A DNA stretch of 64,000 nt from Saccharibacillus qingshengii (GCF_013185195.1 NZ_JAAZWC010000021.1:1-64000); one strand, 5' to 3'. Positions 42,015 through 51,431 are shown, numbered from the stretch's first letter. Notes: generated by a model from the letters alone, not told the origin. Made by a program: numbers and translations.

Positions 42015-42913
42015 AGCCCGAGGAACTGCTCGGCGCGCAGTGGACGTCGCAGCTGGACCGGTTGACCTTGTCAACGGCAAGGCGGGTCCGGGGGACAAGG
42101 CAGGGGAGACGGCGTTCAAGAGAACTTGGCGCTTCGCTCGAATTTGCGGATTATCGGGAATACTCGCCGGGCGACGATGTGCGGCGTTTCGATTGGAGCG
42201 TCTACGGCAGGACGGGACGCAAAGTGGTCCGGCAGTATCTGGATGAGCAGGAGCTTCAGGTGACGCTGTATGTGGACTGCTCGCAGTCGATGGATTTTGC
42301 CGACGAATCTTCGCCTTCCAAGCTGCTGCACGCCTCGAGGCTTGCCGCCAGTATCGGCTATATGACGCTTGCGGCGTATGACCGGCTTGGCGTCTATCGG
42401 ATCGGAGAAAGGGTAGGCGAAGGACTGCCGCTGCTTCGCGGCCGTCCCGCCGTACATCGCCTGCTGAACTTTTTGGCCGCATCGGAGGCGAAGGGCCGGG
42501 GCGATCTGGCCGAAGCGTTCGCCGAGCGTTCCCGGCTGCCGAAGCTGCCGGGGATGACCTGGATCTTCTCCGACTGCTGGACCGAACGCGGGGAAGAAGA
42601 AATGGAAGAAGCGCTGGCGCGGCTTCAGGCCGCCCGGCAGGAAGTGGTCCTGGTGCAGGTCGTAACCCGCGGGGAAATTCAGCCCAAGCTGCGCGGCGAT
42701 CTCAAGCTGATCGACGCGGAGCTTGGGACATCCAAGGAAGCCGCGCTTACCGGTCGGCTCGTGGAAGCGTACGAACGGGAATTCGCCGCATATCGGGGAC
42801 GTTTGGCCGAATACTGCGCACGTCGGGGAATCGCCTATATTCTCGCGCCGACCGATGTTCCGATCCGGGAAACGGTGCTCGGTACGCTGCGGGAGCAGGG
42901 GCTGGTCCGCTAG
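42011..42913 (+). CDS. DUF58 protein (VWA-like partner of MoxR)
   Basis: 300 residues with the defining DUF58 signature FADYREYSPGDDVRRFDWSV followed by RKVVRQYLDEQELQVTLYVDCSQSM, the latter resembling a MIDAS DxSxS strand (here DCSQS). No transmembrane helix is apparent, so it is cytoplasmic and probably a client or adaptor of MoxR. ATGA overlap with moxR. Confidence 0.94.
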   Translation: MKPEELLGAQWTSQLDRLTLSTARRVRGTRQGRRRSRELGASLEFADYREYSPGDDVRRFDWSVYGRTGRKVVRQYLDEQELQVTLYVDCSQSMDFADESSPSKLLHASRLAASIGYMTLAAYDRLGVYRIGERVGEGLPLLRGRPAVHRLLNFLAASEAKGRGDLAEAFAERSRLPKLPGMTWIFSDCWTERGEEEMEEALARLQAARQEVVLVQVVTRGEIQPKLRGDLKLIDAELGTSKEAALTGRLVEAYEREFAAYRGRLAEYCARRGIAYILAPTDVPIRETVLGTLREQGLVR

Positions 42914-42985
42914 GCTGGCTGCGGTTGTCCGGCAGGGAGCAGGTATCGGCGCCAAGGCGATCACGAATGAAAGGAGGTGCGGAGA

Positions 42986-45082
42986 ATGGGAATCGGTTCT
43001 TGGGCAGGGCTCTGGTTTGCACTGGGGATTCCGATCATTATCATCATGTATTTGTTCAAACGCAAGTTTATCGACACTCCGGTATCCAGTCATTTGTTAT
43101 GGCGGAGGGCGCTGGAAAATACCGAAGCGAACCGTCCCTGGCAGAAGCTGCGCAGCCGTCTGCTGATGTGGCTGCAGCTGCTGGCGGCGGCTCTGCTCGC
43201 TTTTGCGCTGATGCGGCCGTTTCTGTGGACGGAAGCCGGAAGCGGGGGGCATACGATCGTGGTGGCCGATGTTTCGGCAAGCATGAATGCCCGTTACCCT
43301 GCGGGACCAGGCGGAGATTTGCCTGAAGCTTCTGCCGCGGCAACGAGGCTCGAGGAGATGAAGCGCAGCATTCTGGCGGATACGCGGCAGTCGGGAAGCG
43401 GGCTGACGCTGATCCGGATGGGAGGCAGTCCCCAGGTTGTCGAATCGGGCGCTTCGGACCGGACATCCTGGGAACGTGCAGTCGAATCGCTGTCGGCCGA
43501 TTACGGCCGGACCGCTTACCGCGAAGCGATCTCGCTCGCGTCGGCGGTGGCCGAAGGACAGGAAGATGCCCGAATCGTCGTCTATACGGACGCGCAGTGG
43601 AATGAGCGTACGGACGATCTGCCGGTTTCGGCGCCGATCGAAGTGCGCCGGATCGACGGAGCGGGCTACCGCAACGCGGCGGTCGAACAGTTCGGCACGG
43701 ACGGGAGCGGCCGGTTCGTCGGCGTCATCGCAAACACCGGCAGCGCGGCGCTCGAACTTCGGGCGGAGCTGTCCGGGGACGGACTCCGGCTGGCGGAAGA
43801 GAGTCTGAAGCTTGCGCCGGGCCAGCGGAAGACCGTCACGTTCGGCGCAGCGGAAACGGCCGACGTATACCGGTTGGGCCTTGCGGATGCGCCGGACGAT
43901 TATGCGGCGGACGACGACGCTTTCGCTTTTGCGGAAACGGGCGGTACGGTGAAGGTCCTGCTGCTGTCGGACGGCAATTTGTTTCTGGAAAAAGCGCTGC
44001 GGCTCTCCGGGGCTGAAGTGACCCGCCTCGATCTGTCGGGCGGCGTGCCCACAGCGCAGGGTGCGGAAAGTACGTCCGGAAATTCGGGAACCGCAAACGG
44101 AAAAGACGCAGAAACAACGGAAAAAGCAGCGCCTCCGCTGCCGGAAATCCGGCCGGATCTGGTTGTGGTCGAAGGACAGCTTCCGTCGGCTCTGCAAAGC
44201 GGCGAATGGAAACGGCTGCTGGCCGGCGCTGCGGTCTGGACGATCGGCGGCGGAACGGATACGCAGCAGCCGGCCGGGCGGCGGGTGGAAGTATCCGCGC
44301 ACCCGGTCACCCGGTATTTGACTCTCAGCGAACCGTATTTCGGTCCGCTGACCCGGGATAAGCCGACCGGACTGACGCCGATCATGAAGATTGGAGAACG
44401 TCCGGCTATCGCGGCGGGCATGGAGAACGGCCGGCGCGCCCTGTGGTTCGGTTTCGATCTGCAGAGCGGCGACCTGCCGCTAAACAGCGAGTTCCCGGTA
44501 CTGGTCAGCAACGCGGTCACTTGGTTGTCCGGCGGCCGCGGAGGGGGGCTGGGCCGAGTCGTATCCGGGGCGGCTGTGGATGTGCCAATTGTGCCGGGCG
44601 CGGAAGACGCCGTCTGGCGTCCTCTGCAGGGACTCGCGTTCGCAGCCGGAGCCAAGACGATCGAAGCCGAAAAAGGAGTAAAAGACGCAGGCGGATCGAC
44701 AGAAAGCGAAGCGGGTTCGAACGAACAGCCCGATGTTTCGGAGCCTGCCGGGAACGCGGCGGAATCTTCACCGCTTCCCAGTTCTTCGCAGCCGGCTCCC
44801 CCGATTCCGGGTTTGTATGCTTTTGAACAAACGGGCCGTGGGCTCGGCGGCGCTCCGGTCTATCTGCTTGATGTAAGGCCGGATGCGTCGGAATCTGCGG
44901 CACCCGTCGGAGAAGATCCGATATTCGGCGGTGCTGCGGTCGATCCGGACGGAGCGGCGCCCGACCGGGCGGCGTCCGGAGACAATCGGGGGCGCTTTGC
45001 CCTTACGGCTCTGCTGGCGGCGCTGATCGCCGCGATTATGCTGACGGAATGGGGGGTGTACCGACGTGGGCGTTCAATTTGA
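42986..45082 (+). CDS. BatA-type VWA membrane protein
   Basis: 698 residues. The N-terminal BatA motif is a membrane helix followed by FKRKFIDTPVSSHLLWRR and a second helix (LLAAALLAFALMRPFL), then a VWA domain with MIDAS VADVSASMNA. A long beta-rich extracellular region contains a Rossmann-like segment (VKVLLLSDGNLFLEKALRLSGA), and a transmembrane helix lies at the C-terminus (ALTALLAALIAAIML). ATG 42986 has AAGGAGG 8 bases away. The stop lies 17 bases inside the next gene. Presumed partner of MoxR/DUF58. Confidence 0.85.
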   Translation: MGIGSWAGLWFALGIPIIIIMYLFKRKFIDTPVSSHLLWRRALENTEANRPWQKLRSRLLMWLQLLAAALLAFALMRPFLWTEAGSGGHTIVVADVSASMNARYPAGPGGDLPEASAAATRLEEMKRSILADTRQSGSGLTLIRMGGSPQVVESGASDRTSWERAVESLSADYGRTAYREAISLASAVAEGQEDARIVVYTDAQWNERTDDLPVSAPIEVRRIDGAGYRNAAVEQFGTDGSGRFVGVIANTGSAALELRAELSGDGLRLAEESLKLAPGQRKTVTFGAAETADVYRLGLADAPDDYAADDDAFAFAETGGTVKVLLLSDGNLFLEKALRLSGAEVTRLDLSGGVPTAQGAESTSGNSGTANGKDAETTEKAAPPLPEIRPDLVVVEGQLPSALQSGEWKRLLAGAAVWTIGGGTDTQQPAGRRVEVSAHPVTRYLTLSEPYFGPLTRDKPTGLTPIMKIGERPAIAAGMENGRRALWFGFDLQSGDLPLNSEFPVLVSNAVTWLSGGRGGGLGRVVSGAAVDVPIVPGAEDAVWRPLQGLAFAAGAKTIEAEKGVKDAGGSTESEAGSNEQPDVSEPAGNAAESSPLPSSSQPAPPIPGLYAFEQTGRGLGGAPVYLLDVRPDASESAAPVGEDPIFGGAAVDPDGAAPDRAASGDNRGRFALTALLAALIAAIMLTEWGVYRRGRSI

Positions 45083-48000
45083 TCATCCCTGGCTGCTGCT
45101 TCTTCTGCTTCCGCTTGCGGGATTTGCCGTATTCGCGCTGCGGGGCCCGGCCAGGATCTCGATGTTTCGGCATCGGCTGGCCGCTTCGCTGCGGACGCTG
45201 TCCCTGCTGCTGCTCGTACTGCTGCTGGCCGGTGTGCAGCTGTACACCGTCCAGCGGGAGCACGAAGTGGTCTATGCCGTCGACCGTTCGTCCAGCGCTT
45301 CTTCCGCAGACGACGACCGGCAATGGATCGAATCTTCGCTGCGGGAAAAAGGAGCGGACGACCGGTTCGCCCTGCTCTCTTTCGGCCGTGACGCTTCGGC
45401 GGAGCAGACGATGAGCGGCACTTCGCCGCTTGGCGGGCTGGATGCGGCCGTCGATGAAGATTATACGAATGTACAGCGCGCACTCCAGCTGTCTTCGGGA
45501 ATGCTCGGCACCGGCGATCCGCGTATTGTGCTGATCAGCGACGGCGAAGAAAATATAGGCAGCATGATCGAGACGGGGCGTCTGCTCAAAAACAGAGGCA
45601 TCGCGGTGGACGTTCTGGACAAGACGGGCCAAGTTGAGCGCGATGCCGCGGTGGATTCGCTCACCCTGCCGGGCAAGCTGTATCTCGGCGAAGCGTTTAC
45701 GGTCGAAGCGCAGCTGCGCAGTACGTTCTCGGGAACCGGAGAAATCCGCCTGTACGAAGACAATGTGGAGATCGGGACGCAGACCGTTCGGGTCGAGCGC
45801 GGCGAGAACAGCGTACTGCTGCAGGGTCTGGCCAAAAAGCCGGGCCTGCACCGCTACCGGGCCGAGCTGGGTATTCCGGGCGACGGACAGTCCGCCAACA
45901 ACGCCGCGTTTGCTTTTACCCGGGTGGCCGGCAGTCCGTCCGTTCTGATCGTCGAAGGCAAGCCGGACACTTCTTCCAATATCCAAAGCGCGCTTAATGC
46001 GGGTCTGATCGATACGACCGTCATTGCGCCTTCCCTGCTGCCTTCGCAGATTGCGGATTACGCCCAATACGACAGTATTTTGTTCAACAATGTGTCGGGC
46101 GACTCGCTCGGACAAGCCAAAATGGACGCGATCGAAACGGCGGTCCGCAGTTACGGAATCGGCTTCATGATGAGCGGAGGCGATCAAAGCTTTGGATTGG
46201 GTGGCTACTTCGATACGCCGATCGAGCGGGCGCTGCCCGTCTCGATGGAACTGGAAGGCAAGCGGGAGATTCCCGAACTCGGTCTGATTCTGGTGATCGA
46301 CCGATCGGGCAGTATGAGCGGCAGCAAGATCGAGCTGGCCAAAGAAGCGGCTATGCGTACCGTAGAGCTTATGCGGGCCAAAGACACGGTAGGCGTTGTC
46401 GCTTTTGACGATGCGCCCTGGTGGGTCGTCGAACCGAAGAAGCTGACCGACAAAGAAGACGTGCTGCAGCAGATCCAGTCGATTCCTAGCGGAGGCGGAA
46501 CGAACATTTATCCGGCGATGGCCTCCGCGGGCGAAGCGATCCAAAAGATCGATGCGCAGCGCAAACATATTATTCTGCTGACGGACGGACAGTCCGCAGG
46601 CGGAGGGAATTACGACGAACTGCTTGCGGAATTGGGCGAAGATAACGTCACCGCATCGAGCGTCGCCGTCGGTTCGGACGCGGACCGCGGACTGCTTCAG
46701 CGGATCGCGGAGCTGGGCAAAGGCCGATTCTACGACGTGCAGGACGAAACGACGCTGCCTGCGATCTTCAGCCGCGAAGCGGTGCTGCTCGCCCGGACCT
46801 ATGTCGTCGACAAGCCGTTTACGCCTGCGGTAGCGGATGCGGGAGATTGGGCGGGACTGTTTGCGGGAGGACTTCCGCAGATCAACGGCTATGTGGCCAC
46901 GAGTGCCAAACCGTCGGCGCAGACGGCGCTGGTCAGTCCCGAACCCGATCCGCTGCTGGTCAGATGGCAGTACGGTTCCGGTCGAAGCGTGGCTTGGACA
47001 AGCGACCTGACCGGAGAATGGTCGGGGCAGTGGGTATCTTGGGAGAAGTTTGCCAATGTATTGACCCAGACCGTCAAATGGACGTTCCCGCAGTTTGCCG
47101 CTTCGCCTTACCGGATCGAAACGGCAATGAGCGAGGGAGGCACCGAGCTCAGCGTGACGGCTGCTCAGCAGGGAAACAGCACGCTTCCCGAAGAGCTGAT
47201 CGCTTCGATCGGAGGCGACGCATCGGGCGGGAGCGAACCGGTGAAGCTGGTGCAGACCGCTCCGGGGCGCTATACCGGCATCCTGCCGGTAAGCGATCCC
47301 GGCGCCTACCTGCTTAATCTGTCGCCTGCCGACAGCGAAGAATCGGCCGGTCTTCCGGCCGCGACGGGCACGGGGCTGGTCATCCCGTACTCGCCGGAAT
47401 ACCGTATCGCTTCCGCTTCCGACCAGGGAGCGCAGCGTCTCGCGGAGCTGGCGCAGCTGACCGGAGGACGTGTCCTCTCCTGGGACGACCCGGCTGCGGT
47501 CTACGCGCAGCCGGCCGCTCCGCACAAACAAATGCGGGATTGGACTTCACTGGTATTGGCCGCTGTGCTGGCCTTGTGGATCGCGGATATTGCGATCCGC
47601 CGCCTGGCCGTTCCCTGGGAACGGATCGCCGCCGTGCTGGCGGCTCCGTTCACGGCGGCCGGCCGGCGCAGCTTCGCCGCAGACAGCGAAGCCGCTCCTG
47701 CGGAGGACGGCGCGCTTGCGCGCCTGACCGCCGCCAAGCGGCGGAGCACGGGCTTCCGCGGCGGCGAGAAACGCGCCGCCGAGAACGCCGCCGCGCCGCC
47801 GCAGGGCGCGGCCGACCGGGGCGCCAAGCGGCCGGCCGGGGCTCCCCGCGCCGAAGGCGGGGAGCCGGGGTCCGCGGCAGGCGGGGGCATCGCCTCCGCC
47901 GTGGACCGCGTCCGCGCGGAGCGCGGCGCCGGCCAAGCGCAGCCGGCCGACCGCTCCGCCGATGCGGCGGGCGCGCGAAGCGCAGCGCCGGGAGCCGCGG

Positions 48001-48185
48001 GCGAAGCTTCCCGCGGCGGCTCGCCGACCGGCCGCGAAGCCGGCCGGTCCGGTTCTCCGCCCGGCGAATCGAAGCCGCCTTCCGCGGATTCGAAGCGGCC
48101 GGATCAGCCGGAGAACGACGCGCCGGCTGGAGGCGGCAGCGCCATGGAGCGGCTGCTGGCCGCCAAGAAGCGCAGCGGACGCTAA
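45066..48185 (+). CDS. large VWA/amidotransferase-like membrane protein with basic low-complexity tail
   Basis: 1039 residues. Two N-terminal helices (8-25, 45-62) are followed by a degenerate VWA region, then a glutamine-amidotransferase-like segment (VLIVEGKPDTSSNIQ...GFMMSGGDQSFGLGGY). A second VWA domain has an intact MIDAS DRSGSMSGS (about residues 414-422). A C-terminal transmembrane helix (LVLAAVLALWIADIAI) precedes a ~180-residue Ala/Arg/Gly-rich cytoplasmic tail. The tail begins with LARLTAAKRRS and ends with MERLLAAKKRSGR, a repeated motif. GTG 45066, overlapping the previous gene, has GGGGGGTG upstream. The tail DNA (47640-48180) is extremely GC-rich. Confidence 0.83.
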   Translation: MGVQFDHPWLLLLLLPLAGFAVFALRGPARISMFRHRLAASLRTLSLLLLVLLLAGVQLYTVQREHEVVYAVDRSSSASSADDDRQWIESSLREKGADDRFALLSFGRDASAEQTMSGTSPLGGLDAAVDEDYTNVQRALQLSSGMLGTGDPRIVLISDGEENIGSMIETGRLLKNRGIAVDVLDKTGQVERDAAVDSLTLPGKLYLGEAFTVEAQLRSTFSGTGEIRLYEDNVEIGTQTVRVERGENSVLLQGLAKKPGLHRYRAELGIPGDGQSANNAAFAFTRVAGSPSVLIVEGKPDTSSNIQSALNAGLIDTTVIAPSLLPSQIADYAQYDSILFNNVSGDSLGQAKMDAIETAVRSYGIGFMMSGGDQSFGLGGYFDTPIERALPVSMELEGKREIPELGLILVIDRSGSMSGSKIELAKEAAMRTVELMRAKDTVGVVAFDDAPWWVVEPKKLTDKEDVLQQIQSIPSGGGTNIYPAMASAGEAIQKIDAQRKHIILLTDGQSAGGGNYDELLAELGEDNVTASSVAVGSDADRGLLQRIAELGKGRFYDVQDETTLPAIFSREAVLLARTYVVDKPFTPAVADAGDWAGLFAGGLPQINGYVATSAKPSAQTALVSPEPDPLLVRWQYGSGRSVAWTSDLTGEWSGQWVSWEKFANVLTQTVKWTFPQFAASPYRIETAMSEGGTELSVTAAQQGNSTLPEELIASIGGDASGGSEPVKLVQTAPGRYTGILPVSDPGAYLLNLSPADSEESAGLPAATGTGLVIPYSPEYRIASASDQGAQRLAELAQLTGGRVLSWDDPAAVYAQPAAPHKQMRDWTSLVLAAVLALWIADIAIRRLAVPWERIAAVLAAPFTAAGRRSFAADSEAAPAEDGALARLTAAKRRSTGFRGGEKRAAENAAAPPQGAADRGAKRPAGAPRAEGGEPGSAAGGGIASAVDRVRAERGAGQAQPADRSADAAGARSAAPGAAGEASRGGSPTGREAGRSGSPPGESKPPSADSKRPDQPENDAPAGGGSAMERLLAAKKRSGR

Positions 48186-48221
48186 GAGGCTGCCGCAGCG
48201 CAGAGAACCGTTTGGACAAAC

Positions 48222-48278
48222 AGACCGCCGAGAACCTTCGCTTCCGATCGGAAGCATCCGGGTTTTCGGCGGTTTCTG
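48222..48278 (+). terminator. probable terminator of the 34.9-48.2 kb cluster
   Basis: ACCGCCGAGAACC (48224-48236) pairs with GGGTTTTCGGCGGT (48260-48273) with G-U pairs; an inner CTTCCGATCGGAAG forms a second hairpin in the loop. The T run is weak. Confidence 0.45.
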
Positions 48279-48427
48279 TGTTCTTTCCGGACGATTCGAA
48301 GGTGATATCTATCGGAAAAGAGCGGAGAATTTACAAAAACCGCTTCTTTTTTTGACAAAAAAGACTGGAAAAGATCGATTCTTCTCGATATAAAGGAAGA
48401 AAAGGCACCAAGGAAGGAGGCGTTTCC

Positions 48428-49642
48428 ATGAAGATCGATGCGGATCCCTCATCCAAACCGCTGCCCGGAACAGCGGGCCGGCTGCTGGAAATCTTGTCGG
48501 TATCGGCCAAACTGGGTCTGACTTCGTTCGGCGGACCGATTGCCCATCTGGGTTATTTTCGCGAGGAGTATGTGCGCCGGCGCAGCTGGCTGGATGAACG
48601 AAGTTACGCCGAACTGGTCGCGCTGTGCCAATTTCTGCCGGGGCCGGCCAGCAGTCAGGTCGGAATCGGAATCGGGATCGTGCGGGGAGGGGTGCTCGGC
48701 GGGTTGGCGGCCTGGATCGGGTTTACGCTGCCGTCGATTCTGCTGCTGATCGCGTTCGCCGTGTTCGTCCAGCATTTCGATATCGCGGGATCCGGCTGGA
48801 TTCACGGATTGAAGATCGCCGCGGTTGCGGTCGTGGCCCAGGCACTGCTTGGGATGGGCAGAAGCTTGGCGCCAGATCGCGCACGGGCGATCTTTGCCGT
48901 GCTCGCCGCCGCAGCCGTGCTGCTGTGGTCGTCGGCTTTTATCCAGATCGCGGTCATTGCCGCGGCGGCAGCCGGAGGTCTGCTGCTCCTGCGTGCGCAG
49001 GAGCCCGATATTCCCGAGCTGTCCGTTCCAGTCGGCAGGAAGTTTGCCCTCTTCTGTCTGATCCTGTTTGCCGTGCTGCTGCTGGGACTGCCGATCCTGC
49101 GCACTGCGGGAAGCGGAATCGGGCTGGGATTGGCCGACAGTTTCTACCGGGCGGGGGCACTGGTATTCGGCGGCGGACATGTGGTGCTGCCTCTGCTTGA
49201 ACGGGAAGTCGTTCCGACGGGCTGGATCGGCGCAAGCGACTTTTTGGCCGGTTATGGAGCGGCGCAGGCCGTTCCCGGCCCGCTGTTTACGTTCGGGGCT
49301 TATCTGGGCTGGATGATCGGCGGCCTGAAAGGGGCATTGATCGGCACGGTCGCCATTTTTCTGCCCGCTTTTCTGTTGATCGCCGGTACTCTGCCTTTTT
49401 GGAGCACGCTGCGGCAGAATACAAGGGTTCAGCAGGCGCTGCTTGGAGTCAATGCGGCGGTCGTCGGCATCCTGCTGGCTGCCCTGTACGATCCGCTTTG
49501 GACTTCGACCATCCGCTCGGCTGTGGATTTCGCAGGAGCGGCGGGGTTGTTTGTACTGCTTGTGTTCTGGAAAACGCCGCCCTGGATCGTGGTGGCGCTT
49601 GGAGCGGCGGGCGGATGGATATTGGGGATGTTTTACGGATAG
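48428..49642 (+). CDS. chrA: chromate transporter (CHR family, two-domain)
   Basis: 404 residues, about ten hydrophobic helices in two homologous halves. Each half begins with an FGG motif: TSFGGPIAHLGYFREEYVRR with LCQFLPGPASSQ in the first, VFGGGHVVLPLLEREVV with AQAVPGPLFTFGAYLG in the second. These are the CHR-family signatures. Some members export chromate by proton or sulfate antiport; the true ion here is unproven. ATG 48428 behind AAGGAGG. Single gene. Confidence 0.92.
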   Translation: MKIDADPSSKPLPGTAGRLLEILSVSAKLGLTSFGGPIAHLGYFREEYVRRRSWLDERSYAELVALCQFLPGPASSQVGIGIGIVRGGVLGGLAAWIGFTLPSILLLIAFAVFVQHFDIAGSGWIHGLKIAAVAVVAQALLGMGRSLAPDRARAIFAVLAAAAVLLWSSAFIQIAVIAAAAAGGLLLLRAQEPDIPELSVPVGRKFALFCLILFAVLLLGLPILRTAGSGIGLGLADSFYRAGALVFGGGHVVLPLLEREVVPTGWIGASDFLAGYGAAQAVPGPLFTFGAYLGWMIGGLKGALIGTVAIFLPAFLLIAGTLPFWSTLRQNTRVQQALLGVNAAVVGILLAALYDPLWTSTIRSAVDFAGAAGLFVLLVFWKTPPWIVVALGAAGGWILGMFYG

Positions 49643-49691
49643 CGGTTTTCGGTTCGGATCCGGCGCAAATATGGACGGAAATAGACATTCC

Positions 49692-49731
49692 AAAAAGAGC
49701 GGACCCCGTGATTGCGGCCGCTCTTTTTTTT
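49692..49731. terminator. bidirectional terminator between chrA and small gene
   Basis: AAAAAGAGCGG...CCG pairs with CGG...CCGCTCTTTTT; A and T runs flank both sides, matching the convergent genes. Confidence 0.75.
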
Positions 49732-49743
49732 GGAGTAAACGTA

Positions 49744-49956
49744 TTATCGTCTCAGCTCGTAGAATTCGCACTGCTGCCGATCGTAATAATCGAGATCGCT
49801 GACGCTCGACTGGACCGCGATCATCGAAGAGTCAAACCGGATAATCAGGCCTCCCGGGTTGATCATCTCGTCGTCGCGGAATACCCGGACGGTTCTTTCC
49901 TGCTCCAGGGTTTCCTGGAAATCCGTATCCGTTTCGAGCCTTCGGTTGGTAGCCAT
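49744..49956 (-). CDS. small hypothetical protein
   Basis: 70 residues, ATG 49956 behind GAGAGGAGG at ideal distance. Acidic and Asp/Tyr-rich in the C-terminal half (SVSDLDYYDRQQCEFYEL); the centre (INPGGLIIRFDSSMIAVQ) looks like beta strands. No family recognised and no transmembrane segment. It is flanked by a terminator downstream and appears monocistronic. Confidence 0.65.
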   Translation of the reverse strand: MATNRRLETDTDFQETLEQERTVRVFRDDEMINPGGLIIRFDSSMIAVQSSVSDLDYYDRQQCEFYELRR

Positions 49957-50169
49957 GTCCGTCCTCCTCTCGGTATCGGTTCTTGTTTTGCTGCACGGGC
50001 ATATGAAGTCATTTTAACACAAAACAAAACGGGAAGAACGATACGCCGGCTGATTGTCGAAGTCGAGCAGAGGCCAAGCGCCTCTATTTTTGCCGAAACC
50101 CCTTTCGGTCGGGCCAATGGCGCGTATAATAAAACGGAAGCAAGAAGTGAATTTCAGGAGGGTGAACGA

Positions 50170-50973
50170 ATGAATGCCGTAATGTTATGGCCGGACGGCG
50201 CACCGAACGCTGCCGGAACGACCGATGAAGACGTACCTGCGATTTTTCCTTATCTGGTGGAAGGAGGCGGCCGGGCGGCCGTAATCGTTTGTCCGGGCGG
50301 CGGATATGAGTTTCGCGCCGATCACGAAGGAGAACCGATTGCGCTCTGGCTGAACACGCTGGGAATCTCGGCTTTCGTTCTGCGCTACCGCGTAGCCCCT
50401 TACCGGTATCCGAGTGCGCTGTCGGATGTGCAGCGCGCCGTGCGTACGGTGCGCCACCGCGCGGAAGAGTTTGGCGTGGATCCCGGCCGTCTGGGCGTAC
50501 TTGGATTCTCGGCCGGCGGACACCTGGCTTCGACGGCCGGAACGCTGTATGACGCGGGAACTCCGGATTCGGCCGATCCGATCGAACGGTATTCCAGTCG
50601 GCCGGATCTGCTGATGCTGTGCTATCCGGTGATTACGCTGAGCGAACCGTATACCCATGCAGGATCGCGTACGGCGCTGCTGGGTGCGGATGCATCGCCT
50701 GCGGGCATCGAAGCGCTGTCGAGCGAACGCAATGTGACTGCGGATACGCCGCCGACTTTCCTGTGGCACACGTCCGAAGACGGCCTCGTACCGGTGGAGA
50801 ACAGTCTGCTGTTCGCTTCGGCTCTTGGGCGCAGCGGCGTACCGTTCGATCTGCATGTCTATGCTCTGGGCGGACACGGTATGGGGATAGCCGGCGGGGA
50901 TCAGCATGTCCGTCATTGGACAGGCCAATGCGCCTCGTGGTTAACACTCAACGGATTTGCCGATCGGGGGTGA
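50170..50973 (+). CDS. alpha/beta hydrolase, acetyl-esterase-like (BD-FAE/xylan esterase type)
   Basis: 267 residues, no signal peptide. Oxyanion region VCPGGGYEFRADHEGEP, nucleophile Ser114 in GFSAGGHLAS, acid in SEDGLVP and His in YALGGHGMG complete the catalytic triad. This is the intracellular carbohydrate-esterase-like group that often sits near glycoside utilisation genes. ATG 50170 is behind AGGAGGGTG; a longer reading frame reaching back into chrA is rejected. A TATAAT at about 50127-50132 may be its -10. The LacI/ABC glycan locus starts 540 bases downstream. Confidence 0.88.
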   Translation: MNAVMLWPDGAPNAAGTTDEDVPAIFPYLVEGGGRAAVIVCPGGGYEFRADHEGEPIALWLNTLGISAFVLRYRVAPYRYPSALSDVQRAVRTVRHRAEEFGVDPGRLGVLGFSAGGHLASTAGTLYDAGTPDSADPIERYSSRPDLLMLCYPVITLSEPYTHAGSRTALLGADASPAGIEALSSERNVTADTPPTFLWHTSEDGLVPVENSLLFASALGRSGVPFDLHVYALGGHGMGIAGGDQHVRHWTGQCASWLTLNGFADRG

Positions 50974-51005
50974 CCCGACGGAGTCGGACCGCATTTGTAC
51001 AGCAG

Positions 51006-51048
51006 GAAGAAGGCCCCGCCAAGAAGCGGAACGCCTTCTTCTTTTTTT
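51006..51048 (+). terminator. terminator after esterase
   Basis: GAAGAAGGC pairs with GCCTTCTTC, followed by a run of seven T. Confidence 0.8.
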
Positions 51049-51151
51049 GCCCGCATAAGTGTGGAAAGATTCTGGTTTTGCGCTGCGCCTTTTTTTGCGA
51101 AATGGTGATTCAGTAAAATTCGGACAGGTGAATGAACAGTGAAAAGGAGGT

Positions 51152-51163
51152 GGAAACGTTTCC
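51152..51163. promoter_or_regulatory. LacI/CcpA-type operator palindrome, far upstream
   Basis: GGAAACGTTTCC is a perfect 12-bp palindrome with central CG, about 190 bases upstream of the lacI promoter. In context TGGAAACGTTTCCT it also fits nine of ten fixed positions of a catabolite-responsive element. Confidence 0.5.
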
Positions 51164-51341
51164 TGCGAAAGAAGGGAAACATTCAATTGGAGGGTATTCC
51201 TGACAGCGGTATAAATGCAAAAAACAAATTGGAACCGCTTACTCGTTCTTATTTTGACGGAACACCCGGTTTCACTGACAGGACGAGCCTATTCGTTCCC
51301 AGAAAGCGGTTTTTCGTTTTGCGGATTTCAAAAAAACCGTA

Positions 51342-51370
51342 TTGACACTTCTAATATTCGGGTTTATGAT
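51342..51370 (+). promoter_or_regulatory. strong promoter of lacI regulator
   Basis: TTGACA (51342-51347), 17-base spacer, TATGAT (51365-51370). Three palindromic operator candidates follow within 60 bases. The rest of the 50974-51511 gap holds the esterase terminator and an upstream palindrome. Confidence 0.75.
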
Positions 51371-51375
51371 GTGTA

Positions 51376-51431
51376 TCGAAACGATTCGACGAGCCTAGAA
51401 AGCGTTTCCTGACTTGCGGGAAACGTTTCCC
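51376..51431. promoter_or_regulatory. operator cluster downstream of lacI promoter
   Basis: Three sites: TCGAAACGATTCGA (51376-51389), GAAAGCGTTTCC (51398-51409) and the perfect 14-bp GGGAAACGTTTCCC (51418-51431), all with the central CG of LacI/GalR operators. The first covers the transcription start region. Its near-copy TCGAAACGATTCGT lies at 52653-52666 before the transporter. Confidence 0.6.

Noticed and set aside
42064-42077. 12-base match (ACCTTGTCAACG) to the palindromic repeat inside the DUF58 gene
   Set aside because: The surrounding bases do not match the element, no second arm follows, and the residues encoded fit the DUF58 family. It is a chance match.
49399-50169. Longer esterase starting inside chrA
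   Set aside because: Only an accidental open frame; the strong ribosome site and family start are at 50170, and a terminator lies between.
51139-51345. 68-codon frame starting GTG upstream of lacI
   Set aside because: It has no ribosome site of its own (the start codon abuts AAAAGGAGG), its sequence has no recognisable features, and it spans an operator palindrome and runs up to the lacI promoter.
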